DNA from: an uncultured Candidatus Competibacteraceae bacterium
GTDB lineage: Bacteria; Pseudomonadota; Gammaproteobacteria; Competibacterales; Competibacteraceae
NCBI GenBank assembly: GCA_903879705.1
Contig: CAIRMO010000054.1
Coordinates: 1 to 47,324 of the forward strand
DNA length: 47,324 nt
Direction of reading: 5' to 3'
Below the pieces are notes generated by a model. The model was not told where the DNA came from. It was given only the letters and a program-made list of their open reading frames with translations, and did not search any database. Positions 7,888 through 16,286 of this stretch are shown piece by piece (the first letter of the stretch is position 1; the number at the start of each line of letters is the position of its first letter). A program made the position numbers and the translations under genes.

Positions 7888-8540
7888 AGACTCTCAATGG
7901 CAAGATAGGGCATGGCGCAGTGCTGGTCGTGGCGGCAGTGAGCTTGGCCGGATTGGGACCGCTGGTGCTGGCCCGAGGTTTCGGTGGAGGTGGGGGCGGC
8001 TTTCATGGCGGTGGGGGCGATTTCCACGACAATGGGTTTAGCGGCGGCAGCGTTCGGGACAGCGGTAGCAGCTTCCACGATGGCGGCTATAGCGGCGGCA
8101 CCTTCAAGGACGGCGGCGGCTATGCTGAAGGACCTCGTGGTAGTGGCGCGGTGGTGGCTCCGGATGGTGCTGCTGTCGCTCGCGGTCCCGACGGCGGAGT
8201 TGCTGCTCGCGGTCCGGGTGGCGATTATGTTGCCCGTGGCCCGGATGGTGGCGTAGTGGCGGGCGGCCCCAATCACAACAACTATAATTACAACAATTCC
8301 AATTACTACGGCGGGGGTGGCGACGGGGGCAGTTACTACGGCGGTCCCGGTTGGGGCGGCGCAGTTGCGGCGGGTGCAGTCGCCGGGTTGGCAGTTGGTG
8401 CAATGATAGCGACCTTGCCGGTCGCGGCTACACCCATCATCGTGGCTAATCAGACCTACTACTCTGATGGCGATATTTATTATCAGCCTTGCTATCAGGG
8501 CGCGGCGGTCAATTACTGCGTGGTTGCTAACCCGTATTAG
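7884..8540 (+). CDS. exported glycine-rich protein
   Basis: A 218-aa protein with a signal peptide (about residues 1-30, ending near VLA-R). Its first half is very Gly-rich (FGGGGGGFHGGGG and GGxxxDGG steps), with later near-repeats of ARGPDGGV. After an Asn/Tyr-rich linker (YNYNNSNYYGGGG) comes a hydrophobic Gly/Ala segment (about 150-180) that may be a membrane-associated or glycine-zipper stretch. The end has YYSDGDIYYQPCYQG, a tyrosine-rich motif seen in DUF6515-like surface proteins. It overlaps the upstream DUF2092-type gene by ATGA, so both are made together, probably as envelope components. Function is not established. Confidence 0.65.
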   Translation: MKTLNGKIGHGAVLVVAAVSLAGLGPLVLARGFGGGGGGFHGGGGDFHDNGFSGGSVRDSGSSFHDGGYSGGTFKDGGGYAEGPRGSGAVVAPDGAAVARGPDGGVAARGPGGDYVARGPDGGVVAGGPNHNNYNYNNSNYYGGGGDGGSYYGGPGWGGAVAAGAVAGLAVGAMIATLPVAATPIIVANQTYYSDGDIYYQPCYQGAAVNYCVVANPY

Positions 8541-8661
8541 CATCGCCTATTTTCTTTTGGGCGGCTAACGTCCATTCAATCCGGGGCAATGCCGAGTATT
8601 GCAGGATCGTACCTGCCCTGTTCTGAAATCAAGCGATCCTCGGGTCGCAGCGCATTTTTCG

Positions 8662-8690
8662 AACCCGTCCCCACCCGACGGGTTTATTTT
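8662..8690 (+). terminator. candidate intrinsic terminator
   Basis: AACCCGTC and GACGGGTT form an 8-bp stem around a 7-base loop, followed by TATTTT. It would end the DUF2092/glycine-rich transcript 120 bp after its last stop. Confidence 0.5.
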
Positions 8691-8903
8691 CAGGCGCAAA
8701 AACCCGTGAATGTTTGGTTCCAAGCGTTCTACAATGGCTTCGCCCCGGACGGCGGTTTCGACTGGAGCTTATGTCTGTCGGTGAAGTTGCTGTCCTCAAA
8801 GTAACCGCGCTTGCAAGTCAGGAGCGCCAAGCAGCGGCCCAGGGTCATCGGTCGTTGTGTGGCATTACTAAAGATGACCATCATTCTGTATCGAGGTAAT
8901 AAC

Positions 8904-9404
8904 ATGAAATTTTTCCGCACATTGGGTGCCGTGTTGGTGTTGTCGTTGGGCGCGATGCTCGCCCATGCTCAGGGATGGGAGAATGAAAGCTTTCCGACGG
9001 GTCCGGGCCAACCGGAGCTGAAATACCACCTGCTGGTGCCGGCGGGCATCATCATCACCAACAAGAAAGGTGTCGCGTTCAAGGGCGGCGATGTAGTGGT
9101 AGTCCCCGGAAAAAACGTCACGGTGCTGAAATCCGCCTATGTCCAAGAGCATATGAAGGATACGGCTTTCCAATCCAGTTTTGTCAACGAGCAGGATAAT
9201 GCCGGAATGTCGGAGGAGAAGGTCCGTGATTACGCTATTGTCTCGGTGACAGTGCCCGAAGGTGTGACTGTCCAGGGTCATGGCAAGACCATCAAAGGCC
9301 CATCGAAGGTCACGCTGATGGTCACGAACAAGGGTTCAAAGGCGACGCCTGATAAGACGCCTGGCCCGATGTGGGACTCTACTGGTGGTTGGAATAACGA
9401 ATAA
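8904..9404 (+). CDS. small exported protein, function unknown
   Basis: A 166-aa protein with a clear signal peptide (MKFFRTLGAVLVLSLGAMLA, cleavage near AHA-Q at 23). The mature part is about 143 residues, rich in Val, Lys and Gly with alternating strands such as ITNKKGVAFKGGDVVVV and GVTVQGHGKTIKGPSKVTL, suggesting a beta-sandwich or solenoid. No cysteines appear in the mature part. I do not recognise the family. ATG at 8904 follows GAGG with suitable spacing and places the signal peptide at the N-terminus. A TTG at 8811 in the same frame is rejected. A strong terminator follows. Confidence 0.65.
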   Translation: MKFFRTLGAVLVLSLGAMLAHAQGWENESFPTGPGQPELKYHLLVPAGIIITNKKGVAFKGGDVVVVPGKNVTVLKSAYVQEHMKDTAFQSSFVNEQDNAGMSEEKVRDYAIVSVTVPEGVTVQGHGKTIKGPSKVTLMVTNKGSKATPDKTPGPMWDSTGGWNNE

Positions 9405-9449
9405 AAAGTGGTGCTTGGTTAGTCAAGTCCTGCTGATTTGATGTAATGA

Positions 9450-9498
9450 CCCGGTCGGATCTGTGAGTCGTGTCTGACTCGCCCGACCGGGATTTTTT
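9450..9498 (+). terminator. intrinsic terminator
   Basis: CCCGGTCGG (9450-9458) pairs with CCGACCGGG (9483-9491), with an inner GAGTC/GACTC stem, followed by ATTTTTT. It ends the small exported protein gene and separates it from the convergent CoA-transferase gene. Confidence 0.8.
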
Positions 9499-9567
9499 GG
9501 TTGGTTAAACCGTGCTGATTTTTTTCTAATCGTACAGGCCAAAACTCTTGCGGCAGCCCACTGGCCT

Positions 9568-11571
9568 TTAGCCGCCCTTGGACGGGTCCAGCCGCGCTGC
9601 CGCCTCCGCCGCCGTCCCATAGATTTGCGGGACAAGATCATGTTCACGCAGCGCATCGCCCAAGCGGGCACGGAGAAAGGCGCTGGTGGTGTAGCGGGTC
9701 ACGCCGACGTAATAGCGCTGCACCACCTCCCGCACCATGTCCATGTAGTCCTGCAACAGTTCCGGAGTGATCGAGAAATTGTCGTAATTGACAATAGCGA
9801 ACACCTTCTTGCCCAGCGGTTCCAGTTGCTCATCGACTGCCGCTCGAATCCGGGCGATGTCCTCGTGGCTGCGCACCGCCAAGCCCTCGAAATTGAGGAA
9901 AAACCGGTTCTTGGCTGGATCGTAGGACAGCCGTTGCTCGAGCGGTTGGGTCAGTAGTAAATCGCGCAGTCCCATCAGCCCATCGCCAAAAATGCGGGCG
10001 TCCATCAGCCGCAGTTGCGGACTGATCCGGGGCTTGAACCCCATATGCCCCAACACATCCCGATTCAGATCAATGCCCGGCGCGATTTCGATCAGTTCCG
10101 GTCCCTCAGCGGTTAAGCGGAACACCGCTCGCTCGGTGATATACAGCACCGGTTGCTTATTACGACTAGCCACCTCGCCACTGAAAGTGCGTTGCTCCAC
10201 TTCAGCCACGAACTTGGCGCTTTTCCCTTCGCGCTGAATCTGCAATTGACCTTGTTCGACCGCGATCTTCAATCCGCCGGCGGTAAAAACTCCAGCGAAA
10301 ATCACTTTCCGGGAGTTCTGACTGATGTTGATGAACCCGCCAGCGCCGGCAATCCTGGGGCCAAATTTCGAGACGTTGAGATTGCCGTGCCGATCCACCT
10401 CGGCCAGCCCCAGTACCGCAATATCCAGGCCACCGCCATCGTAAAAATCAAACTGATTGGGCTGGTCAACAATCGCCTGGACGTTCGTTGACGCACCGAA
10501 ATCCAGTCCGCCGGCTGGAATGCCGCCAACCACGCCCGGCTCGGCGGTGAGGGTCAACAGGTCGATGATTTTCTCCTCAGCGGCAATATTGGCGACGCCT
10601 TCCGGGACACCAATCCCCAGATTCACAATGGCATTGGGCACCAGTTCCATGGCTGCCCGGCGGGCAATAATTTTCCGCTCGCTCATGGGCATCGGTGGAA
10701 TAGAAGCCAGCGGTACCTTAATCTCGCCGGAGAAGGCCGGGTTGTACTGAGTGGCGAAGGTTTGCCAGTGGTTTTCCGGCGGTGACACTACAATGCAATC
10801 GACCAGAATGCCCGGCACCCGCACATCTTTTGGTTTCAAAGTCCCGCGTTCAGCCACCCGCTCGACCTGGACAATCACGATGCCGCCGGAATTGCGAACC
10901 GCCGTCGCAATCGCCAGTGATTCCAGGGTTAGCGCCTCTTTTTCCATGCTTAGATTGCCGTCAATGTCGGCAGTAGTGGCGCGAATAATCCCGACATTAA
11001 TCGGAAATGACTGATAAAACAGGTATTCATGATCATCAATCGTCATTACCCGCACCAAATCCTTCTGGGTCATGGCATTGAGCTTGCCACCGCCGTAACG
11101 CGGATCAACGAACGTGCCCAGTCCAACACGGGTCAGCGTACCCGGCTTGCCGGCGGCGATGTCGCGGTACAGGTGGGTAATCACGCCCTGCGGCAGGTTG
11201 TACGCCTCGATTTTATTGGCGACCGCCAGGGCTTGCAGTTTTGGCACCAGCCCCCAATGCCCACCGATGACCCGCCCGACCAACCCTTCGTGGCCCAGAT
11301 GGTTGAGTCCCCGGTCTTTACCATCGCCCTGACCGGCGGCGTAAACCAGAGTCAGGTTGCGTGGTTTGTCCAAGCCGGGTGAAGCCGGATCAGCATCCGG
11401 CTCCAGAAACAATTCTTCAAGGGCAATTGCGATGTGTTCGGCAAAGCCGGTGCCGACAAAACCACTGGTAGCTACCGTGTCGCCCGTCCGAATCAGACTC
11501 ACCGCTTCGCGAGCGCTGACTACTTTGCCGCGTTCAGGAATGCGGAGTAAAGCAAGCAGTGGATGTTGCAT
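9568..11571 (-). CDS. acetate/propionate CoA-transferase family I, with C-terminal extension
   Basis: A 667-aa family I CoA-transferase, expected to move CoA between acyl-CoA and a short carboxylate such as acetate or propionate through a glutamyl-CoA intermediate. The N-terminal alpha-type half carries [16 protein letters not shown]. The beta-type half carries the catalytic glutamate E344 in TAEPGVVGG, near the position of E333 in E. coli YdiF. YdiF-type enzymes are about 530 aa; this one has about 140 extra C-terminal residues with [11 protein letters not shown] and [13 protein letters not shown] segments. Start at 11571 has AAGGAG nine bases upstream; a longer frame to 11619 lacks support. 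It may feed acetate and propionate into the CoA pool used by the methylmalonyl-CoA genes. Confidence 0.85.
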   Translation of the reverse strand: MQHPLLALLRIPERGKVVSAREAVSLIRTGDTVATSGFVGTGFAEHIAIALEELFLEPDADPASPGLDKPRNLTLVYAAGQGDGKDRGLNHLGHEGLVGRVIGGHWGLVPKLQALAVANKIEAYNLPQGVITHLYRDIAAGKPGTLTRVGLGTFVDPRYGGGKLNAMTQKDLVRVMTIDDHEYLFYQSFPINVGIIRATTADIDGNLSMEKEALTLESLAIATAVRNSGGIVIVQVERVAERGTLKPKDVRVPGILVDCIVVSPPENHWQTFATQYNPAFSGEIKVPLASIPPMPMSERKIIARRAAMELVPNAIVNLGIGVPEGVANIAAEEKIIDLLTLTAEPGVVGGIPAGGLDFGASTNVQAIVDQPNQFDFYDGGGLDIAVLGLAEVDRHGNLNVSKFGPRIAGAGGFINISQNSRKVIFAGVFTAGGLKIAVEQGQLQIQREGKSAKFVAEVEQRTFSGEVASRNKQPVLYITERAVFRLTAEGPELIEIAPGIDLNRDVLGHMGFKPRISPQLRLMDARIFGDGLMGLRDLLLTQPLEQRLSYDPAKNRFFLNFEGLAVRSHEDIARIRAAVDEQLEPLGKKVFAIVNYDNFSITPELLQDYMDMVREVVQRYYVGVTRYTTSAFLRARLGDALREHDLVPQIYGTAAEAAARLDPSKGG

Positions 11572-11660
11572 CGTGTTGTTCTCCTTGGTGTGATGAACAG
11601 GGCGTGACGCCATCGCCACACTATTATGATTGGGCCGGCTTAATCAGGACTTTTGCTTTC

Positions 11661-11692
11661 CGTCGTTCCCGCGCGGGTGGGTATGACGGAAA
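11661..11692. repeat. dispersed palindrome, CCGTC...GACGG type
   Basis: CCGTCGTTCCCGC-GCG-GGTGGGTATGACGG forms an imperfect hairpin. Related palindromes lie at 23505-23532 and 28930-28957, so this is a small dispersed intergenic repeat family. Confidence 0.5.
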
Positions 11693-11736
11693 AGACAGGC
11701 AAGTGAAAGTCCTGTTAATAAATGCCGGTCAGGCCA

Positions 11737-11830
11737 TACAGGCATCCTGAACCGGTTGTAGAGGTAGCACGGGCATCTTGCCCGTAGTCTAAATACGGGC
11801 AGGATGTCCGTGCTACGATAAATTCCACCA
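11737..11830 (-). mobile_element. MITE-like repeat, copy B (inverted and decayed)
   Basis: The reverse complement of copies A and C: it begins TACAGGCATCC, runs through ACCGGTTGTAGAGGTAG, a CACGGGCATCTTGCCCG hairpin and GATAAATTCCA. The end corresponding to TATAGGAATCC has decayed beyond about 11830. It lies between the CoA-transferase and chemoreceptor genes. Confidence 0.6.
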
Positions 11831-12382
11831 CTGACCATCAGGAAACTCATTTAAATTAACCCTAGGTGAGTGTCGTTATGGGAAATGTCCGGTTGCAATC
11901 CGATGGTTGAAACCAGACAGGCTAACCATAGCGGGCGCTGGCCTTGGTGAAAATACTTCGCGTAAATTTTCCCGTGATTCGATCACCCCGTCGGGTAGGG
12001 CCACGCTGCTCGAACCTTCCATATCAATGGATTGGAAAGAACCCCGACGGTCTGACTGACCCTGCGACTCCCTGCTATCACAGAAAAATTTACCCGATAG
12101 AATTTATCGAAAGAATAGCAAATCGGTCGGCGGGTCACTTGGGCTTGAAAAGGTGTTCACGCTAACAAAGGTGAAACACGCTGAAACACGCTTGTTTCAA
12201 AGTTGAAATGCAGTGGCTTGATTTTTCAATAACTGTTTTTTTTCTTGTTGAGTACCCGGTTTGCTTGGATAATAAATCCTGGTTTGGCAAGATACCTGAC
12301 CCGTCGGCTTTGAATTAGCTCGCGGGTCATTCACTTTCAAGGGCCGACTTGGGTTCTTCGATGATTGGATAATGGGGAAAAA
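11831..12382. other. long upstream region of the chemoreceptor gene
   Basis: About 550 bases without a convincing gene; the small frame 11944-12165 has no ribosome site or family resemblance. It holds a TGAAACA repeat/palindrome (12172-12199). I could not find a clear sigma-28 flagellar-type promoter. Confidence 0.5.
12172..12199. promoter_or_regulatory. possible operator: TGAAACA direct and inverted repeats
   Basis: TGAAACACGC occurs twice head to tail (12172-12181, 12182-12191). The second copy forms a perfect palindrome, TGAAACA-CGCT-TGTTTCA (12182-12199). It sits about 185 bp before the chemoreceptor start and has the size of a dimeric repressor site. The cognate regulator is unknown. 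Confidence 0.35.
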
Positions 12383-14365
12383 ATGTTTAAAAATATGAAG
12401 TTAAGTACACAGTTAAACTCCGGCTTTGCGGCAGTTATCTTGTTGCTGGTGATCGTATCCGTCATCGCATACTGGGGCCTGACCGGGGCCTTCGACGGAT
12501 TCAGCGAATACCGGCGGCTGGCCCGCGCCAACGCCCGGGTCGCTTCCCTCCAGGAGAACATGCTCAATACGCGGCTGGCGGTCCGGGGGTTTATTGCCAA
12601 CCCCAGCGACCAAGCGGTGCAGGATTATCGCCAGAACTTCGGCGACATGATGACCGTACTCAAGGACATGAAAGAGAACATGGGGAAAAATCAGGAGCGG
12701 GTGAAAAAGGTGGATTTTATTGGTGAGCAGGCCGCCAAGTACGGCACAGAGTTTGGGCAGTTGCAAACATTGAGCAAGCAACAGCAGTCGGAGGTCGATC
12801 AGCTCGCTGAGGTCGGCACCACCCTGCGTAAAGTGGGGACCTCGATGATCGAAGCGGCCGCCAAGGGCAGCGATGTCGAGATTGCAACGCTGGCCGGTCA
12901 GCTCCAGGAACAGGTGATGCAGGGGCGGCTGTACATGGCCAAGTATGTGGAGTCGCACCAGGGTGCAGATTCCAAGCGGGCCAAAGACGAAATCGTCAAG
13001 ATTGACGATCTGGCGAAAGCCCTGCGCGGTAAGGTCACGAATGCCGACCGGACGCTGCTGGATCAGTTTGACAAGGCGCGTGGCGCCTACCTGACCTTAA
13101 TGACCTCGGTGTTCGAAATCACTGAAAAAAGCGATGTCGTGGTTCAGACGCTCACTCAAATCGGCCCGGTGGTTGCCAAGACCACTGAAGAATTGAAGAC
13201 CTCCTACACCGAGGATCAGAACACGCTAGGACCGCAGGTGCAACGCGCCAATGAACTGGCCGTAACGATAGTGACCTGGTTATCGGCAGGAGCCATCCTG
13301 GCGGGCATCCTGTTGGCGTGGCTGCTGGTGCGCATCATCCGGCGGCCGATTGGTGGCGAACCGATGGAAATGGCCGCGATCACCGAGAAGATTGCGGGCG
13401 GGGACTTGACCGTGCGGTTCGCCAACACTGGGCAGGAAACCGGCATCTATGCGGCGATGCGGGAGATGACCGGGCAGTTGCAAGACATGGTCGGAAAAGT
13501 CACCCAAGCGACCGATCAAGTCAGTTCCGCCGCCGCGCAAATTGCCCAAGGCAGCGCTGATCTCTCGCAACGCACTGAAGAACAGGCTTCCGCCTTGGAA
13601 GAAACCGCATCCTCAATGGAGGAGCTGACCTCGACGGTCAAGCAGAGCGCTGATAACGCCGGGCAGGCCAATCAACTGGCCGGAGCGGCGCGGACTCAGG
13701 CCGAACAGGGCGGACAGGTGGTTGATCAGGCCATTACCGCGATGAGCGCCATTAACGCCAGCAGCCGCAAGATCGCCGACATCATCGGCGTGATTGACGA
13801 GATCGCCTTCCAAACCAACCTGCTGGCCTTGAATGCCGCGGTCGAGGCCGCCCGTGCCGGCGAACAGGGTCGGGGCTTTGCGGTCGTGGCCGGCGAAGTG
13901 CGCAAGCTCGCCCAACGCAGCGCCGATGCCGCCAAGGAGATCAAGACGCTGATCACCGATAGCGTGGCCAAGGTGGAAGATGGCGGCAAACTGGTGGATC
14001 GGGCCGGCCAGACCCTGCGCGAGATCATGACCTCGGTGAAAAAGGTCAGCGATATCGTGGCGGAAATAGCTGCCGCCGCCCGCGAACAGGCCAGCGGCAT
14101 CGAGCAGGTCAACAAGGCGATTCTGCAAATGGATCAGGTGACGCAGCAAAACGCCGCGCTGGTCGAGGAAACCGCTGCCGCCAGTCATGCGATGGGCGAT
14201 CAGGCTCGCGAACTTCAGCAGTTGATGGGCTTCTTCAAGCTGGATGATCGGCAGGTGGCGATGACCACAACGCACGGTCAGAACCATAGTCGTGGGGATG
14301 CAGCGGCGGGGCATCATCATGATCCCCACCGATCAGCCACCACCAAAAAGTTGCGGGCAGTCTGA
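12383..14365 (+). CDS. methyl-accepting chemotaxis protein, HBM-like periplasmic sensor
   Basis: A 660-aa inner-membrane chemoreceptor. A first membrane helix is near residues 13-35. About 260 helical periplasmic residues follow, with [17 protein letters not shown], resembling helical bimodular (HBM) sensors for organic acids. A second membrane helix is near 292-318, followed by a HAMP segment. The cytoplasmic signalling domain has the hairpin tip [20 protein letters not shown]. The C-terminus is His-rich with no NWETF-type CheR tether. Start at 12383 (after GGGGAAAA) is preferred over TTG at 12365. No che genes are nearby, so it is an orphan receptor that would use a distant signalling cluster. 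The ligand cannot be told. Confidence 0.9.
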   Translation: MFKNMKLSTQLNSGFAAVILLLVIVSVIAYWGLTGAFDGFSEYRRLARANARVASLQENMLNTRLAVRGFIANPSDQAVQDYRQNFGDMMTVLKDMKENMGKNQERVKKVDFIGEQAAKYGTEFGQLQTLSKQQQSEVDQLAEVGTTLRKVGTSMIEAAAKGSDVEIATLAGQLQEQVMQGRLYMAKYVESHQGADSKRAKDEIVKIDDLAKALRGKVTNADRTLLDQFDKARGAYLTLMTSVFEITEKSDVVVQTLTQIGPVVAKTTEELKTSYTEDQNTLGPQVQRANELAVTIVTWLSAGAILAGILLAWLLVRIIRRPIGGEPMEMAAITEKIAGGDLTVRFANTGQETGIYAAMREMTGQLQDMVGKVTQATDQVSSAAAQIAQGSADLSQRTEEQASALEETASSMEELTSTVKQSADNAGQANQLAGAARTQAEQGGQVVDQAITAMSAINASSRKIADIIGVIDEIAFQTNLLALNAAVEAARAGEQGRGFAVVAGEVRKLAQRSADAAKEIKTLITDSVAKVEDGGKLVDRAGQTLREIMTSVKKVSDIVAEIAAAAREQASGIEQVNKAILQMDQVTQQNAALVEETAAASHAMGDQARELQQLMGFFKLDDRQVAMTTTHGQNHSRGDAAAGHHHDPHRSATTKKLRAV

Positions 14366-14394
14366 GCGCCGTTGCGTCAAGACCTTGATGATCC

Positions 14395-14427
14395 GACTCC
14401 GTCCGCGCCAGTGGCCGGAGTCTTTTT
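14395..14427 (+). terminator. intrinsic terminator after the chemoreceptor
   Basis: GACTCCG (14395-14401) pairs with CGGAGTC (14416-14422), followed directly by TTTTT. Confidence 0.75.
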
Positions 14428-14455
14428 GCCCGATAACACCCATGAGCCGGATCAT

Positions 14456-14782
14456 TCAGCGCCGATTGCTGACGCAGTAATTGCCTTCAGTATGATAACC
14501 GGTGGGACAAACGCCATTCTTGGGAATGGCATCCGGGGGATCAGCACGATTAGCCACGCAGTAATTGCCTTGGGTGCTATAACCGATCGGACAAACTCCA
14601 TCCTTGGCAACAGCATCCGGGGCATTAGCGCGACTAGCCACGCAATAGTTCCCCTGAGTGTGATAGCCAATGGGGCAAACTCCGTCCTTGGGAATCGCCT
14701 GGCCTGATTCGGCGGTTACCATAATGGGGAGAAACAGAACCAGCGCAAGGTAGAACCGCTGGGCATGGAAGCAAAGGGTCAT
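14456..14782 (-). CDS. secreted protein with three tandem CPxGYxTxGNYC repeats
   Basis: A 108-aa exported protein. A signal peptide runs to about residue 24 (ending MVTA-E). The mature part is almost entirely three tandem units of about 28 residues, each with DGVCPIGYHTQGNYCV and a short Ala/Pro/Asn linker; the third unit reads NGVCPTGYHTEGNYCV. Each unit has two cysteines, so three small disulfide loops are likely. The DNA repeats are also similar, giving spurious plus-strand frames. The start at 14782 has GGAG eight bases upstream; a longer frame to 14824 would spoil the signal peptide. Function unknown: adhesion, wall binding or an extracellular matrix role are guesses. Confidence 0.7.
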   Translation of the reverse strand: MTLCFHAQRFYLALVLFLPIMVTAESGQAIPKDGVCPIGYHTQGNYCVASRANAPDAVAKDGVCPIGYSTQGNYCVANRADPPDAIPKNGVCPTGYHTEGNYCVSNRR

Positions 14783-14926
14783 GGCAACATCTCCAATGGA
14801 TTCAGAAAATCGGGTGTAATTCAATCAAGCTCATCTTCAGTCTCCGCCCACAATCCGCCGAGTTCCAAGGTCATTTCCGCAAACGACGCTGCGCTCACCT
14901 GATCCTGCTCCTGAAATGATCCAGGT

Positions 14927-16036
14927 TCAGCCTTTCGCCAGAATCTGTTGGAGAGCGGCAAGCAGCGCGGCATTCTGCGCCGGGTCGCCGACCGTAATGC
15001 GCAGGAATTGTTCGATGCGCGGCTGGCGAAAGTGGCGGACGATCACCCGTTGCTCACGCAAGGCGACAGCCAGCACGGCGGCGTCCCAGTGCGGCAGGCG
15101 GGTGAAGATGAAGTTCGCCGCCGAGGGCAATACCTCGAAACCCAGCGCCTGCAACGCCGTGATCAAGGCTTCCCGACTGCCGATCACCGCCTGGCGGGTG
15201 CGCTCGAAGTACTCCCGATCCTCGAATGCGGCGACTGCCCCGGCAATCGCCAGCCGGTCCAGCGGATAGGAATTGAAGCTGTTTTTGATCCGCTCCAGCG
15301 CCTCGATCAGTTCGGGATGACCGACCGCAAAGCCGACCCGCAACCCAGCCAGCGACCGGGCCTTGGACAGGGTTTGCGTCACCAGCAGATTCGGATAGCG
15401 ATCCACCAGCGCAATGGCGCTCTCCCCGCCAAAATCAATGTAGGCCTCATCAATGACCACTGCCGAATCCCGGTTGCGTTGCAGCAGCCAATCAATATCG
15501 GCCAGCGGCAACAAACGACCGGTCGGGGCGTTGGGATTCGGGAAAATGATCCCGCCATTGGGCCGCAGATAATCCTGGAGCCGCAGCATGAAATCATCGG
15601 TCAATGGCACAGCGGCAAAGTCGATCCCGTACAGGCCGCAGTAGACCGGATAGAAACTGTAGGTAATGTCGGGAAACAGCAGCGACGCCGGGTGTTGGAA
15701 TAAACCATGGAAAACGTGTGCCAGCACTTCGTCGGAACCATTACCGACAAAAACCTGCGCCGGAGTGATGCCGTAATAATCGGCAATGGCCTGTTTCAAG
15801 CGCTCGGCGTTCGGGTCGGGATAAAGCCGCAGAGCGTCGGACAACTCGGCCCGGATGGCGTCCAGCACCCGGGGCGACGGCCCATAGGGATTTTCGTTAG
15901 TGTTGAGCTTGACCAAATGGCTAAGTTTGGGCTGCTCACCGGGGATATAGGGGGTCAGCCGGCGCACTACCGGACTCCAGCAGCGATTGACGGCGCGGGT
16001 TTCAGGGGAAGGCGAGTCAGTAGGGTGGACAGTCAT
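14927..16036 (-). CDS. hisC: histidinol-phosphate aminotransferase
   Basis: A 369-aa PLP enzyme of fold type I that converts imidazole-acetol phosphate and glutamate to histidinol phosphate in histidine synthesis. Family marks include the substrate loop [13 protein letters not shown], the VGNGSDEVL turn, FPNPNAPTG, and the PLP lysine K225 in [14 protein letters not shown]. Arg in LRITVG near the end binds the substrate phosphate or carboxylate. Length is normal. It is not inside a his operon here; neighbours are a secreted repeat protein and, divergently, an acyl-CoA dehydrogenase. Confidence 0.92.
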   Translation of the reverse strand: MTVHPTDSPSPETRAVNRCWSPVVRRLTPYIPGEQPKLSHLVKLNTNENPYGPSPRVLDAIRAELSDALRLYPDPNAERLKQAIADYYGITPAQVFVGNGSDEVLAHVFHGLFQHPASLLFPDITYSFYPVYCGLYGIDFAAVPLTDDFMLRLQDYLRPNGGIIFPNPNAPTGRLLPLADIDWLLQRNRDSAVVIDEAYIDFGGESAIALVDRYPNLLVTQTLSKARSLAGLRVGFAVGHPELIEALERIKNSFNSYPLDRLAIAGAVAAFEDREYFERTRQAVIGSREALITALQALGFEVLPSAANFIFTRLPHWDAAVLAVALREQRVIVRHFRQPRIEQFLRITVGDPAQNAALLAALQQILAKG

Positions 16037-16286
16037 GCAGGCCGCCGAGGGTCAATGGAATGAGAGCTGTCTTGCTACCGCAACTACACTGATTCGTCAA
16101 TGCCCGGGTTTGCCGTAATGATCGAGCGTTGCGCAAAACCAACCGATAGTGCAGCGCAATATTTTGAATAATCTGGCTATTTTCTGAAAGTTAGGGTGTT
16201 TATTCTAATTTTTGCGGTTACGTTTGCAGTATGACGCGACGCGCCGATAACGTGTTGAAATCCCAACGCAACCCAGGATTATCCCC
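16037..16286. other. divergent promoter region, hisC and acyl-CoA dehydrogenase
   Basis: About 250 AT-richer bases between divergent genes. It contains TATTCTAAT (16201-16209) and other -10-like strings but no -35/-10 pair strong enough to call. No gene or RNA seen. Confidence 0.5.

Noticed and set aside
7857-8543. 228-codon minus-strand frame, Ala/Thr/Ile-rich
   Set aside because: It is the antisense of the glycine-rich gene; Gly codons read backwards give such composition.
14372-14707. Plus-strand frames with internal repeats
   Set aside because: They are the reverse reading of the three-repeat secreted protein, which has signal peptide and ribosome site on the minus strand.
14821-14898. 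25-codon acidic frame between hisC and the repeat protein
   Set aside because: GTG start, continuous with the antecedent hisC-overlapping frame, and too short to support without conservation data.
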